Shown here one piece after another: positions 37,166 to 50,202 of a stretch of 64,000 nt of DNA. Both the position numbers and the translations under genes were made by a program. This stretch comes from Scylla paramamosain (taxonomy: Eukaryota; Arthropoda; Malacostraca; Decapoda; Portunidae): the NCBI RefSeq assembly GCF_035594125.1, contig NC_087178.1:11358470-11422469 (forward strand), read 5' to 3'. The number at the start of each line of letters is the position of its first letter. Position 1 is the stretch's first letter. The notes below the pieces were generated by a model. It worked only from the letters and a program-made list of their open reading frames with translations, was not told the origin of the DNA and ran no database searches.

Positions 37166-40100
37166 GTTTTGTTTGAGTGTATTTTGAGTGTTTTTGAGCA
37201 TGTTATGTACAAAACGAACAAAAATGCATGCAAAATAACCTATATAAAGAGCAAAAAGAACATTACCAGAGTGGTGCATTATTAGTGTTTTGTGCTTCTT
37301 AGGTATCATAACCCTAAACGGATAAATAGCACTTTATATGAAGGAACAGAACAACATTATATATTGACTGTATTTCACATTGTTAGGTACCAAAACGACA
37401 AAAAAAAAAAAAACATGCAATAAAGCCTACTTGAGGAAAGGAATCAAGTTTTCCAGAAACATGTCTTTGGAATGTTTTGAACGTGTTAAGCAACATAACG
37501 TCAAAAAGCATGAAAATCAACCTATATGGGAAAACAAAACAACTTTAAGAATTAGATGTCTTCTAAACACTTTTGAGCTTCTTACATACTAAATCACTCA
37601 AACGCATGCAAAACAACCTTCTTGGAGAAAGTATATTTCACATTGTTACGTACCAAAACGGCAAAAAAAATCCTGCAATAAAGCCTACATGAGGAAAGGA
37701 ATCAAATTTTCGCAAATGAGAAAACACGACAACTTAAAAAAAAAAATCTTTTAAACGTTTTTGAGCTTCTTACATAGTACATCACTTAAACGCCTGCAAA
37801 ACAATTTTCTTGTTAGAAAAAAATAATATTGGAAAACATATGTATTTATAGCATTAAAATGCATGCAAAATACCCTATATGGGGAAACGAGAGAACATTA
37901 CCAGAGACGTGTATTATAAGCGTTATTAAAATTCTAAAACATATGAATAGTGTTTTATATGGAAAACCAGACCATTAATGAAAATATGTATTTTGACTGT
38001 TTTTTTCATTGTTAGTTACCAAAACGCAAAAATGCATGCAAAACCTCCAATATAAGGAAGCGTAACAAATTTACCAGAAACGTGTCTTTTCAGTGTTTTT
38101 GAGCGTGTACGACACGAAAACGTTAAAAAGCATGGAATTCATCTTGTATGCCAATACAAAATAAAATTACGAAAAACGAGTCCATTGGGTGTTTCTCATC
38201 TTCTTACGTACCAAAACGAACGCAAAACACACTTTATGGAGAAATATAATAACTTTCCCAAAAACAAGTATTTTGAGTGTTTTCATCTTGTTATGTATAA
38301 AAACGTCAAAAGCATGGAAAGTACCTTATATAAGGAAACGAAAATGTATTACGAGAAACGTTTATTAGTAAATGTTATGCTGCATCTAAAGTACAAAAAC
38401 TTGAAATATATAGAATAGCACCCTATATGTATGGGAATGTATGCAAGCAAAATGAATGAATAGCACACTATATATGGAAAAAAAAAATGGCGATTCTACA
38501 AACGTGATTTTTGAGTTTTTATGAGGGTATAAAAAAACATATAAAACATTCTATATACGAAGATAAAACATTATGAAAAACTTGTCTTTTGAGTGTTTTA
38601 AACTACTTAAATAACAAAACATTAAAACGCATGCAAAACACTGTTTATAGAAAAAGAAAAATATTTTCATTGTTTATGAGCTTGTTACGTACAATAACAT
38701 CAAAAAGCATGGAAAGTACCTTCAATGACGAAAAGAAAACACATTACGAGAAAAATATATTATGAGTAAAAAAAAAAAAAAAATCGAAAGCGCTAGAATA
38801 AAAATCAATATGGAGAAACAGACCAACATACCAAAAAACATTTTGAATGTATTTCATATTCATATATACTAAAACAGCAAAATGTACGTAAATAAACAAG
38901 ACTTTTAGCAATTTGTCTTTTAAGTTTTTATGGGCGTGTTAGGCTCAAAAATATTTGGTTAGCAAGGGAAGCACCCTATGTAAGAAAGGAAAACAACATT
39001 ACCAAAAACGTTTCTTTTCAGCTTTTTTAAACTACCTACGTGCGAGAACTCTAAAACGCCTCAAAAACCACATTACCAAACATAAGTATTTTGATTGTTT
39101 TGAGCTTGTTACGTATAGACGCTAAATTCCGTTTCGTGAGGAAACGAAAAAACATTAAAAGAAAACTGTATTATTAGTGTTTTTGAGCTGAAGTACGAAA
39201 ACACTGAAACGCATAAATAACACTCTATATGAGAAACAGAACAACATTACCAAAAAAATAAATAATTTGAATGTATTCCACATTGTTATGTACCAAAACG
39301 CAAAGATACAAGCAAAACACCTTGTACGTGGAAAGGAGGGGAGATTTCTAGGAACGTGTCTTTTTGAGTGTTTATGAGAGTACTAAGCACCAAAACACTA
39401 AAAAGCATGAAATTCACCATATGTGGGAAAATAAAATAACTACCAAAAACGTCTTTTTTCAGTGTTTTTGAGCTGTTGGTGTACTAAAACGCTAAAATGT
39501 ATGTAAAAACACCTTTTTATGGAGAAGCAAAAAAACGTTACAAAAATTTTTTTTTTTTAGTATTTCGGTAGGTAGAAAATCGCTAAAATGCATGGAAAGT
39601 ACCCTATATGGAGAAACGAAAAGACATTACGAGAAATATGTATTAAAAAGTATGTTTGAGCTTATTAGTTATAAAAACGCTGAAACGCATAAAAAAAATT
39701 CTCTATATGGAGAAACAAAATATTCTCATAAAGCGTGTATTTTAAGTGTTTTTCACATTATTAGGTACTAAAACTCTTACTTATATGGGAAAACAAAGCA
39801 ACATTAAAGGAAACGTGTCTATTGAATGTTTTTGAGAGTCTTAGGCACAAGAAGCGCAAAAAAGACTGGAATTTAGTCTATATTGCATACAAACCATACG
39901 AAAAAATACGAATACAAAGATACGAAAAATGTGTCTTTTCAGTCTTTCTAAACTTCATAAGTACCAAAACATATTTTATGGAGAAACAAAATACCATTAT
40001 TATAAAAGAAATAGTGTTTTTGTGGTTATTACGTAGAAAAACGTCAAAATGCACGCAAAATACCCTATATGGGGAAACGAAAAGATGTTACAAGAAACAC

Positions 40101-41311
40101 GAATTTCTCGTATGACTGTTTTTTTAAGTTTCTTAGGCAACAAAACACTAAAAGCCATGAATTGCATTACTAGAAACGTGTATTTTCAGTGTATTTCTTA
40201 TCGTTCGGTAACAAAACGTCAAAAAAAAAAAAAGCATGCAAAGCATCTTCAATAAGAAAAGAAAACTAGATTTCAAGAATCGTGTCTTTTGAGTGTTTAT
40301 GAACAAAAAACACCCTATACGGGGAAAAATATAAAAAAAAAGTTACTTTAGAGTTTTCTCTACTACTTACATACGAAAACGATAAAACGCATGCAAAACA
40401 CGTTATATGGATTAACGCAATAACATTACCATATAAAAGTATTTTGAATCTTTTCAGCTTGTTACGTACAAAAACTTACAAAAACGTACTCCTATATGAG
40501 GTAACGAAAAGACTTTATGAGAAACGTGTATTTTGAGCGTTTTTAAGGTTCTTCTTTAACAAAACATGAAAACGCATGAATAGCAATCTATATGAAAAAA
40601 GAAAAATATCAAATGTTATGTGTATTTCACATTGATATAAAAATGCCAAAAATGCATGTAACGCATCATTTACGTGGTAAGGAAACGAGATTTCCTAAAA
40701 AAAAAAAAAAAAAACTTTTCAGTGTTTAAGAGTGTTAAACACCAAAACAAAAAAAGACCATGAAAACTCCCAATATGAGAAAAAAAAAATTCTGTTCAGT
40801 GTTTTTGAACGTCTTTCGTACCAAAAAGCTAATATGCATAAACACCCTTAATGGAAAAACATAATAATTTGACGAAAAACAAGTATTTTGAGTGTTTTTG
40901 AGATTCTTACGAAAATAAACGCCAAAATGAATAGATGAGGCAACGAAAACGCATTACGAGAAACATGTATTACGATCGTTTTTAGAGCTTCTTTGGTATC
41001 AAAAGGCTAAAATGCATCAATAAATAACTATAACTTTAAGTAGAAACAGAACGGCATGACCAAAATGTGTATTTTTTTATGGTTTTTTCATATTTCCAGG
41101 TACAAAAACGCAAAAATGCATGAAAAGTTTCCTGTGTGGTTAAAGAATACGGCATTACCAGAAATATGTGTTTTCGTTGTTTTTGAGCCTGTTACGCAGC
41201 AAAACCATATATGGGAATACAAGATAACATTACGAAAAACGTGTATTTTCAGTGCTGTTGAACTTCATATGTACCAAAACGATATAACGCATGCAAAACA
41301 CCCTTTATGCA

Positions 41312-41340
41312 AAAATAAATAAATAAATAAATAAATAAAA
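41312..41340. repeat. (AAAT)n microsatellite
   Basis: About seven AAAT units between TTTATGCAAAA and TTAGTATTTTCGAG. Confidence 0.9.
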
Positions 41341-43537
41341 TTAGTATTTTCGAGTGTTTTTTGAGTTTGTTATGTAGAAAAACGGGAAAAAGCAGGTAAA
41401 ATTATTCTATAGGGGGAAAGGAAAAGAAATTACCAGAACCATGTAGGCTTTAGAGCTTTTATGGTACCAAAACACGAAAAATGCGTTAATATCCCTCTAT
41501 TTCAAGAAAAAAAAACAATTTTACGAAAAAGATGTAATTTCAGTGTTTTTCACATTGATTGGTAGCATTATGCCAAAATGCATGTAAAGCAACCTATATC
41601 TGTAAAAGAAACGCACTTTCCATAAACGTGTCTTTTGAGTGCGTGCGTGTTAGGCACCAAAACTCTAAAAAGCATGGAAAGCACCTTATATAGGGAAACA
41701 AAACAACTTTATAAAAAACGTAACTTTTATGTGCTTCTGAGCTACTTACTTATCAGAACGTAAAAACGGATGGAAAACACCTTTATGGTGAAACAAAATA
41801 ACCTAACCAAAAATAAGTATTTTGCATGTTCTTTAACTTGTTACGTATAAAAACGCCATAATACTTGCAAAGTACACTATATGGGGAAATCAAAAGACAT
41901 TACGGTAGACGTGTATGTGAGTGTATTTGAGTTTCTTACGTACCAAAACGCTAAAGCACATGAATAGCACTAAATATGGAAAAACATAACAACTTACCCA
42001 AAAACGTATTTTTGGAGTGTGTTTCACAGTGTTAGGTACCAAAATGTCAAAATGCTTGGAAACTACCCTATATGATGAAACAAAACGATATTTTCAGAAA
42101 GTTAGTGTTTTTTTTTAAGATTCTTAAGTACCGAAATGCTAAAATGTGTGAATAGCATTGAATATGGAGAAACATTAAGAAAAAAAGTGTATTTTCACTT
42201 TTTTTTTTTATGTTAGATACCAAAACGACAAAATGCATGGAAAAACTTCTGTGTGGGGAAATGAAATGGCATTACCAGAAAAGTGTGCAACCTATTCGGG
42301 AATAAAAATGAACATTAACAAAATCATGCTTTTTGTGTGTTTTCAAACTTCTTTCATGACAAGATGCTCAAATGCATGCAAAATACCCCTCATGAACAAA
42401 CGTAATAACATTACCAAAGTCTTGAATTTTTGTAATATTTTGAACTTCATACGTATAAAAACGCCAAAATACATGTAAAGTAATAATGGGAAACAAAACG
42501 ATATAATGGGAAACAAAACGACTTTACCAGAAATGTGTCTAATGATTATTTTTGAGCTTCTCAGGTAGGAAAATGCTAAAACAACTGAATAGCACTTTAT
42601 ATGAAGAAAAGAACAATAATACCAAAAACGTGCATTTTAAGTGTTTTTCACCTTATCAGGTACCAAAACACCAAAATGCATGCAAAGCACGTCATTTTGA
42701 AGAAAGAGAACAACGTTATCAAAAAAGTATATTTTAAGTGTGCTTGAGCTCGTTAGATATCAAAACGCGAATATTCATGCACACCACTCTATACGAGGAA
42801 ACGAAAAGACATTATGAAAATTGAGTGTAAGTAGTTTTGAGCTTCTTAGGTACTAAAAAGCAAATATGCGTTAATAGCACTCTATATGGAGAAACAGAAA
42901 ATTATTACTGAAAACGTGTACTCGAAAAGTATTCTATATTGGGAAACAAACAACATTATAAAAAAACTAATATTTTGAGTATTTTTCAGCGTGTTACGTA
43001 CCAAAACTCTAGAAAAAAAAGTGAAATAAAACGATACTTCTAGAAACTTATGTTTTCGTAATTTTTGAGCTTCTTAGGTACCAATAAAAAAACCCAAAAA
43101 AGCTTGAATAATATTCTATATGGAAAATAAAAAAAGAAAAGAAAATCATAGCATTACGAAAAAGCGTATTTTGAGTCTTTTTGAGCTTCTTAGTTATCAA
43201 AACATTAAAAGCATGCGAAACACTCTATATTGACAAACATAATAACATTAACAAAAAAAATGTATTTTGAGAAATTTTGAAACTTGTTAGGTACAAAAAT
43301 GGGAAAATGAATGCAAAATACCCGATATGGTAGAACAAAACTTAATTACCAGAAACGTTTCTTATGAGTGTTTTTCACCAGAGGTAAGAAACCGTTAAAA
43401 CGCGTGAATAAAAATATTGCATATGCATAAAAAGAACAACATTATCTAAAATACTTTTTTAGTTTTTTTTTTTTTTTTAAACGCCTAAAAAGGCATGCAA
43501 AGAACTTTCTATGGGGAAATGAAACCATAACTTGCCT

Positions 43538-43567
43538 TTTTACCTTGTCTTTTGAGACAAGGTAAAA
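43538..43567. repeat. Perfect hairpin, 13-bp arms and 4-nt loop
   Basis: The left arm TTTACCTTGTCT lies within 43538-43550 and the right arm is 43555-43567, with loop TTTG. It is followed by local microrepeats of ACAAGGCAAAAGA/ACAAACTTG to about 43625. Confidence 0.85.
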
Positions 43568-44568
43568 CTTGAAGGCAAAAGACAAACTTGTCAAAAGAAA
43601 ACAAGGCAAAAGATAAACTTGTTTTTGAGAGTTTTTGAGCTACTTACGAAAACACAAAAATGCACGCAAGCACCATTTATTAAAAACAGAATAACATTAC
43701 CAAAAAAATGTTTTTTTTCATTGTTTCTTTTTCTTACGTAGGAAACGATATTACAACTTTATTACAATATTACAAGTGTTCCTGAGCTTCTTAGGTACAA
43801 AACGCTTGAAGAGCACTTTACATAGAGAAACAGAACATTCCTAAAAATGTCTATTTTGAATGTTTTTACAATGTTACGTACCAAAACGCCCAAATGCATG
43901 GAAAGCACCCTATATGGGGAAACGAGAAGCGTGTATTTTGTTTTTGAGCTTCTTATGTACCAAAACCCTACAATGCGTCAATACTACGCTATTTGGAGGA
44001 ACAAAACAACCTTTTTTTTTTTACAATCTTAGGTACGTACCAAAGCGCCAAAATGCATCTGAAATATTCTATATGGGGAAAAGAAACGACATTACTAGAA
44101 AAAAATATCTTTTCACTTTTTTTTTTCAACCTGTTAGGCACCAAAGCAATAAAATGCATGGAATGCACTCTATATTGGAAGACAATAACACATTACAAAA
44201 AGTGTGTCTTTTCAGTGTTTTTGATATTCATGTACCTAAAAGCTAAAACGCATGGGAAACATCCTTTGTGGAGAAACATAATAACATTACCAAAAATATG
44301 CATTTTCAGTGCTTTTATGCTTGTTACCTACAGAAACGGGAAAATGTATGCAAAAGTACTTCATATCGTGAAATAAATATTTATTAACGGAAACGTGTAT
44401 TTTAACTATTTTTGAGCTTCCTAGGTAACAAAATTCTAAATGGCGTGAATGGCACTCCATATGCAGAAACTGAATAACATTAATAAAACGTGTTTTGATT
44501 AGTTTTCACAATTTTAGGTACCAAACACTAAATTGTATGTAAAAACTTCATATGGGGAAACGAAACGT

Positions 44569-45972
44569 TTGGTTCCTAAAACGATGAAAAACACTGAAAA
44601 GGTAGGTTTCTGGTATATTCATTTAGTTTCACCTTAAGAAGAATGTTGCATGCATTTTGGCGTTTTGGGGTGTAACAATGAGAAAAAACGCTCAGAACAC
44701 CCGTTTTTTTTTTTATATATATATATATAATTTAATTGTTCTACTTCTCCATATCAAGTGCTTTTCACGCGTTTTAGCGTTTTGAATAAAAAAATAGATC
44801 ATACACTTTTCTAATAAAATAATTTTATTTCACCATAAAAGGAACTTTACATGCATTTTTTTTCCTGTTTCTGGACATAACAAGCTTAAAAAATACTCAA
44901 TATACAATTTTTTACTAAAGTTTGTTTCTCCATAAAGCGTGTTTGGATACATTTTAGGGTTTTGATACGTAAGAAGCTCAAAACCACTCAAAAGACACGT
45001 TTGTGATAATGTTGTTTTCTGTTCCCTAAAAAAGGCTGATTTTGAATGCGTTTTTGCGTTTTGGTGCCTAAAACTCTGGAAAAAAAAAAGTGAAAACACA
45101 TATTTCTAGTGATGTCGTTTCCTTTCCCCATATGAAGCACATTGTTTTTATTTATCTATTTTTTGGGTACCTAAGAATGTGACAAACAATCAATACACAC
45201 GTTTTTGGTAATGTTATTCCGCTTTTCCATATAAAAAGCTATTCACGTGTTTTAGATTTTGGTACCTAAGTAGCTCAAAAACATTCATAATAAACGTTTC
45301 TCAAAATGTCCATTCATTTCCTCATATCAGGTAATTTGCATGTTTTATGGCGTTTTGGTACCTAACAATAAAAGAAAAAATCTAAAAAAAGTTATTCTAA
45401 GGAATGTTTCTCCCTTATAAGTGTTATACACGCGTTTTAGCGTTTTTACCTGGGAAACTAAAAAAAAAAAAACACTTTTAATACATATTTCTTATAATAT
45501 AATTTTTTTTTTTTCTATATCGGGTTCTTTCCATGCATTTTGGCGTTTTTTTTACGTAAGAAGCTCAAAACACTGAAAATACAAGATTTAGATAATGTTA
45601 TTCCATTTCTCTAGGAAAGGTGTTTTGCATAAAAACACACAAAAGACATGTTTCTGTTAATGTTTTGTCAATACTTTCTATGCTTTATAGCGTTATGGTG
45701 CGTAAAACAATAAAAAAAAAAACAGAAAAGATACGTTTCTGGTAATGCCATTTCATTTCCATATAAAGAGTGCTTTGAAATCACTAAAGCGTTTTGGTAC
45801 CTATTAATACGAAAAAGAGTCAATATAAAAGTTTTTCGTAATGTTGTTCTGTTTCTCTCTACAATTAAAAGACATGTAGTTCCTTTTTCCCGTATAGAGT
45901 GTTTTGCATGCATTTTGGCGCTTTGCCACCTAACAATGTGAAAACATTCAAAACAAACATTTTTGTTCATGT
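44569..45972 (+). repeat. Satellite, forward block; start of tandem unit 2
   Basis: Abruptly forward after AACGAAACG at 44566. It repeats 35752-37165 (TCTAAAACG, GGTAGGTTTCTGGTATATT, GGGGTGTAACAATG). It has a short (AT)n run at 44716-44729 not found in the first copy. No gene. Confidence 0.84.
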
Positions 45973-48900
45973 TTTGTTTGAGTGTATTTTCAGTGTTTTT
46001 GAGCATGTTATGTATAAAAACAACAAAAATGCATGCAAAATAACCTATATAAAGACCAAAAAGAACATTACCAGAGTGGTGCTTTATTAATGTTTTGTGC
46101 TTCTTAGGTACCATAACCCTAAAACGGATAAATAGCACTTTATTTGAAGAAACAGAGCAACATTACCAGAAACGTGTATATTGAGTGTATTTCACATTGT
46201 TATGTGCAAAAACGACAAAAAAACATGCAATAAAATCTACTTGAGGGAAGGAATTAAGTTTTCCAGAAACATGTCTTTTGAATGCTTTGAACGTCTTAAG
46301 CAACATAACGTTATAAAAGCATGAAAATCAACCTATATGGGAAAACAAAACAACTTTACGAATTAGATGTCTTCTAAACGCTTTTGAGCTTCTTACATAC
46401 TAAATCACTTAAACACATGCAAAAAAAAACCTTGGAGAAAGTACATTTCACATTGTTAGGTACCAAAACGGCATAAAAGCATGCAATAAAGGATACATGA
46501 GGAAAGGAATCAAATTTTCCAGAAACATGTCTTCTGAATGTTTTCAGCGTGTTAAGCTACATAACGTTAAGAAAAAAAATGAAAGCTAGCTATATGAGAA
46601 AAAACAACTTTTACAAAAAAAATATATTTTAAACCTTTTTGAGCTTACATACTAAATAACTTAAACGCATTCAAAGCAACTTTCTTGTAGAAAAAATTAT
46701 ATTGGAAAACATATGTATTTGTAGCATTAAAATGCATGCAAAATACCCTATATTGGGAAACGAGAGAACATTACCGGAGACGTGTATTATAAGCGTTACT
46801 AAAACTCTAATAGTGTTTTATATAGAGAACTAGAACATTAATGAAAATGTGTATTTTGACTGTTTTTGCATTGTTAGTTACCAAAACGCAAAAATGCATG
46901 CAAAACCTCCAATATGAGGAAGCGTAACAACATTAGCAGAAACGTGTCTTTTCAGTGTTTTTGAGCGTGTACGACACGAAAACGTTAAAAAGCATGGAAT
47001 TCATTTTGTATGCCAATACAAAACAGAATGAGGAAAAACGCGTCCTTTGGGTGTTTTTCATCTTCTTGCGTACCAAAACGAACGCAAAACACACTTTATG
47101 GAGAAATATAATAACTTTCCCAAAAACAAGTATTTTGAGTGTTTTCGGCTTGTTATGTATAAAAACATCAAAAGCATGAAAAGTACCTTATTTAAGGAAA
47201 CGAAAATGCATTATGAGAAACGCTTATTAGTAAATGTTATGCTGCATCTAAAGTACAAAAACTTGAAATAGATAGAATAGCATTCTATATGTATGGAAAT
47301 GCATGCACGCAAAAAAGAAAGAAAAGAAAGAAAATGGCGTTTCTACCAACGTGACTTTTGAGTTTTTATAAGGGTATAAAAAAAACATATAAAGCATTCT
47401 ATATACGAAGATAAAACATGAAAAACTTGTCTTTTGAGTGTTTTAAACTATTAACGTAAGAAAACGTTAAAACGTATGCAAAACACTGTTTATGAAAAAA
47501 GAAAAATATTTTCATTGTTTATGAGCTTGTTACGTACAATAACATTAAAAAGCATGGAAAGTACCTTCTATGACGAAAAAAAAAAGACATTACAGAAAAA
47601 GTATATTATAAGTAGAAAAAAAATCGAAAGCGCAAGAATAGAAATCAATTTGGAGAAACAGAAAAACATACCAAAAAACAGTTTCCATGTATTTCATATT
47701 CATATGCACTAAAACGACAAAATGTACGTAAATAAACAAGACTTTTAGAAATGTGTCTTTTGAGTTTTTATGAGCGTGTTAGGCACAGAAAAAATTTGAT
47801 AAGCAAGGGAAGCTTCCTATGTAAAAAAGAAAACAACATTACAAAAAACGTTTCTTTTCAGCGTTTTTAAACTACCTACGTACGAAAACTCTAAAACGCC
47901 TCAAAAGCCACATTACCAAACATAAGTATTTTGATTGTTTTGAGCTTGTTACGTATAAAGAGGCTAAAATCCGTTTCGTGGGGAAAGGAAAAGACATTAA
48001 AAGAAACCTGTATTATTAGTGTTTTTGAGCTTTTTAAGCACGAAAACACTGAAATGCATAAATAACACTCTATATGAGAAATAGAACATCATTACCAAAA
48101 AAATGTAATTTGAGTGTAATCCACATTGTTATGTACCAAAACTCAAAAATACAAGCAAAGCACCTTGTACGTTCAAAGGAGGGGAGATTTCCAGGAACGT
48201 GTCTTTTTCAGTGTTTATGAGAGTACTAGGCACCAAAAACACTAAAAATCATGAAATTCACCATATGTGGAAAAATAAAATAACTACCTAAAACTTCTTT
48301 TTCAGTATTTTTGAGCTGTTGGCGTACTAAAACGCTAAAATGCATGCAAAAACACCTTTTATGGAGAAACAGAAAAACATTAGAGAAAACAAGTATTTTG
48401 AGTATCTCGGATCTTGGTAGGTAGAAAACGCCAAAATGCATGGAAAGTACCCTGTATGGGGAAACGAAAAGACATTACGAGAAATATGTATTAAAAAATG
48501 TGTTTGATCTTATTAGGTATAAAAACGCTGAAACGCATAAAGAATTCTCTATATTGAGTAACAGAACATTCTCAAAAAGCGTGTTTTTCACATTATTAGG
48601 TACCAAAACGACAAAATACATGCAAAACTCTTACTTATGTGGGAAAACGAAGCGACATTAAAGGAAACGTGTCTTTTGAGTGTTTTTGAGAGTCTTAGGC
48701 ACAAAAAGCGCAAAGAAGCCTGGAATTTAGTCTATATTGCATACAAACCATACAAAAAAATACGAATACAAAGATACGAAAAATGTGTCTTTTCAGTCTT
48801 TTAAACTTCATAAGTACCTAAACATATTTTATGGAAAAACAGAATACCATTATCATAAAAGAAATAGTGTTTTTGTGGTTATTACGTAGAAAAACGTCAA

Positions 48901-50164
48901 AATGCATGCAAAGTACCCTATATGGGGAAACGAAAAGACGTTAAAAGAAACACGCATTTCTTGTATGAGTGTTTTATAAGTTTCTTAGGCAACAAAACAC
49001 TTAAAGTCATGAATAGCATTACCAGAAACGTGAATTTTTTGTGTACTTCCTTTCGTTCGGTAAAAAAAAAAAAGGCCAAAAAAAAAAGCATGCAAAGCAT
49101 CCTCAATAAGAAAAGAAAACTAGATTTCAAGAATCGTTTCTTTTGAGTGTTTATGAGCAAAAAACACCCTATAAGTGGAAAAATATCAAAAAAAAGTTAG
49201 TTTCTACTACTTACATACGAAAACGATAAAACGCATGCAAAACACGTTATATGTATTAACGCAATAACATTAGCAAATGAAAGTATTTTGAATCTTTTCA
49301 GCTTGTTACGTACAAAAACTTACAAAAACGTACTCCTATATGAGGTAACGAAAAGACTTTACGAGAAACGTGTATATTGAGCGTTTTTGAGGTTCATCTT
49401 TATCAGAACATAAAAAACGCATGAATAACAATTTATATGAAAAAAGAAAAACATTACCAAATATTATGTGTATTTCACATTGTTTGATATAAAAATGCCA
49501 AAAATACATGTAACGCATCATATAAGGGGTAAGGAAACGAGATTTCCTAAAAAAAAAATCTTTTCAGTGTTTAAGAGTGTTCACTACCAAAACGAAAAAC
49601 AGCATGAAAACACCCGATATGAAAAAAAAAAAGTTCTGTTGAGTGTTTTTGAACGTCTTCCGTACCAAAAAGCTAAAATGCATAAAAATTATGGAAAAAC
49701 AACAATTTGACGAAAAACAAGTATTTTGACTGTTTTTGAAATTCTACGAAGATAAACGCAAAAATGCATAGAATGTATCCTAGATGGGGCAACAAAAACG
49801 CATTACGAGAAACATGTTTTATGATTCTTTTAGAGCTTCTTAGGTATCAAAAGGCTAAAACGCATCAATAAATAACTATAACTATAAGTAGAAACAGAAC
49901 GGCATGACCAAAATGTGTATTCTTTTTTTTTCTTTTTCTTCATATTTTCAGGTACAAAAACGCAAAAAAGCATAAAAAGTGTCTTATGTGATTAAACAAT
50001 ACGACATTACCAGAAACATGTGTTTTCATTGTTTTTGAGCCTGTTACGCAGCAAAACGATATTTGGGAATACAAGATGATATTACGAAAAACGTGTATTT
50101 TCAGTGCTGTTAAACTTCATATGTACCAAAACGATATAACGCATGCAAAACACACTTTATGCAA

Positions 50165-50168
50165 AAAA

Positions 50169-50199
<31 letters not shown>

Positions 50200-50202
50200 A
50201 TA
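50165..50202. repeat. (AAAT)n microsatellite
   Basis: About nine AAAT units at the position equivalent to 41312-41340 in the neighbouring tandem unit. Confidence 0.9.

Larger units (their letters stand above)
37166..44568 (-). repeat. Satellite, long reverse block (R1 end, then P3)
   Basis: Reverse monomers. Positions 37166-40102 match 59489-62460 and 45973-48960 directly. From about 40100 to 44568 it is the complement of the P1/P2 forward blocks and a direct copy of P4. Contains an (AAAT)n run (41312-41340) and a hairpin at 43538-43567. No gene. Confidence 0.85.
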
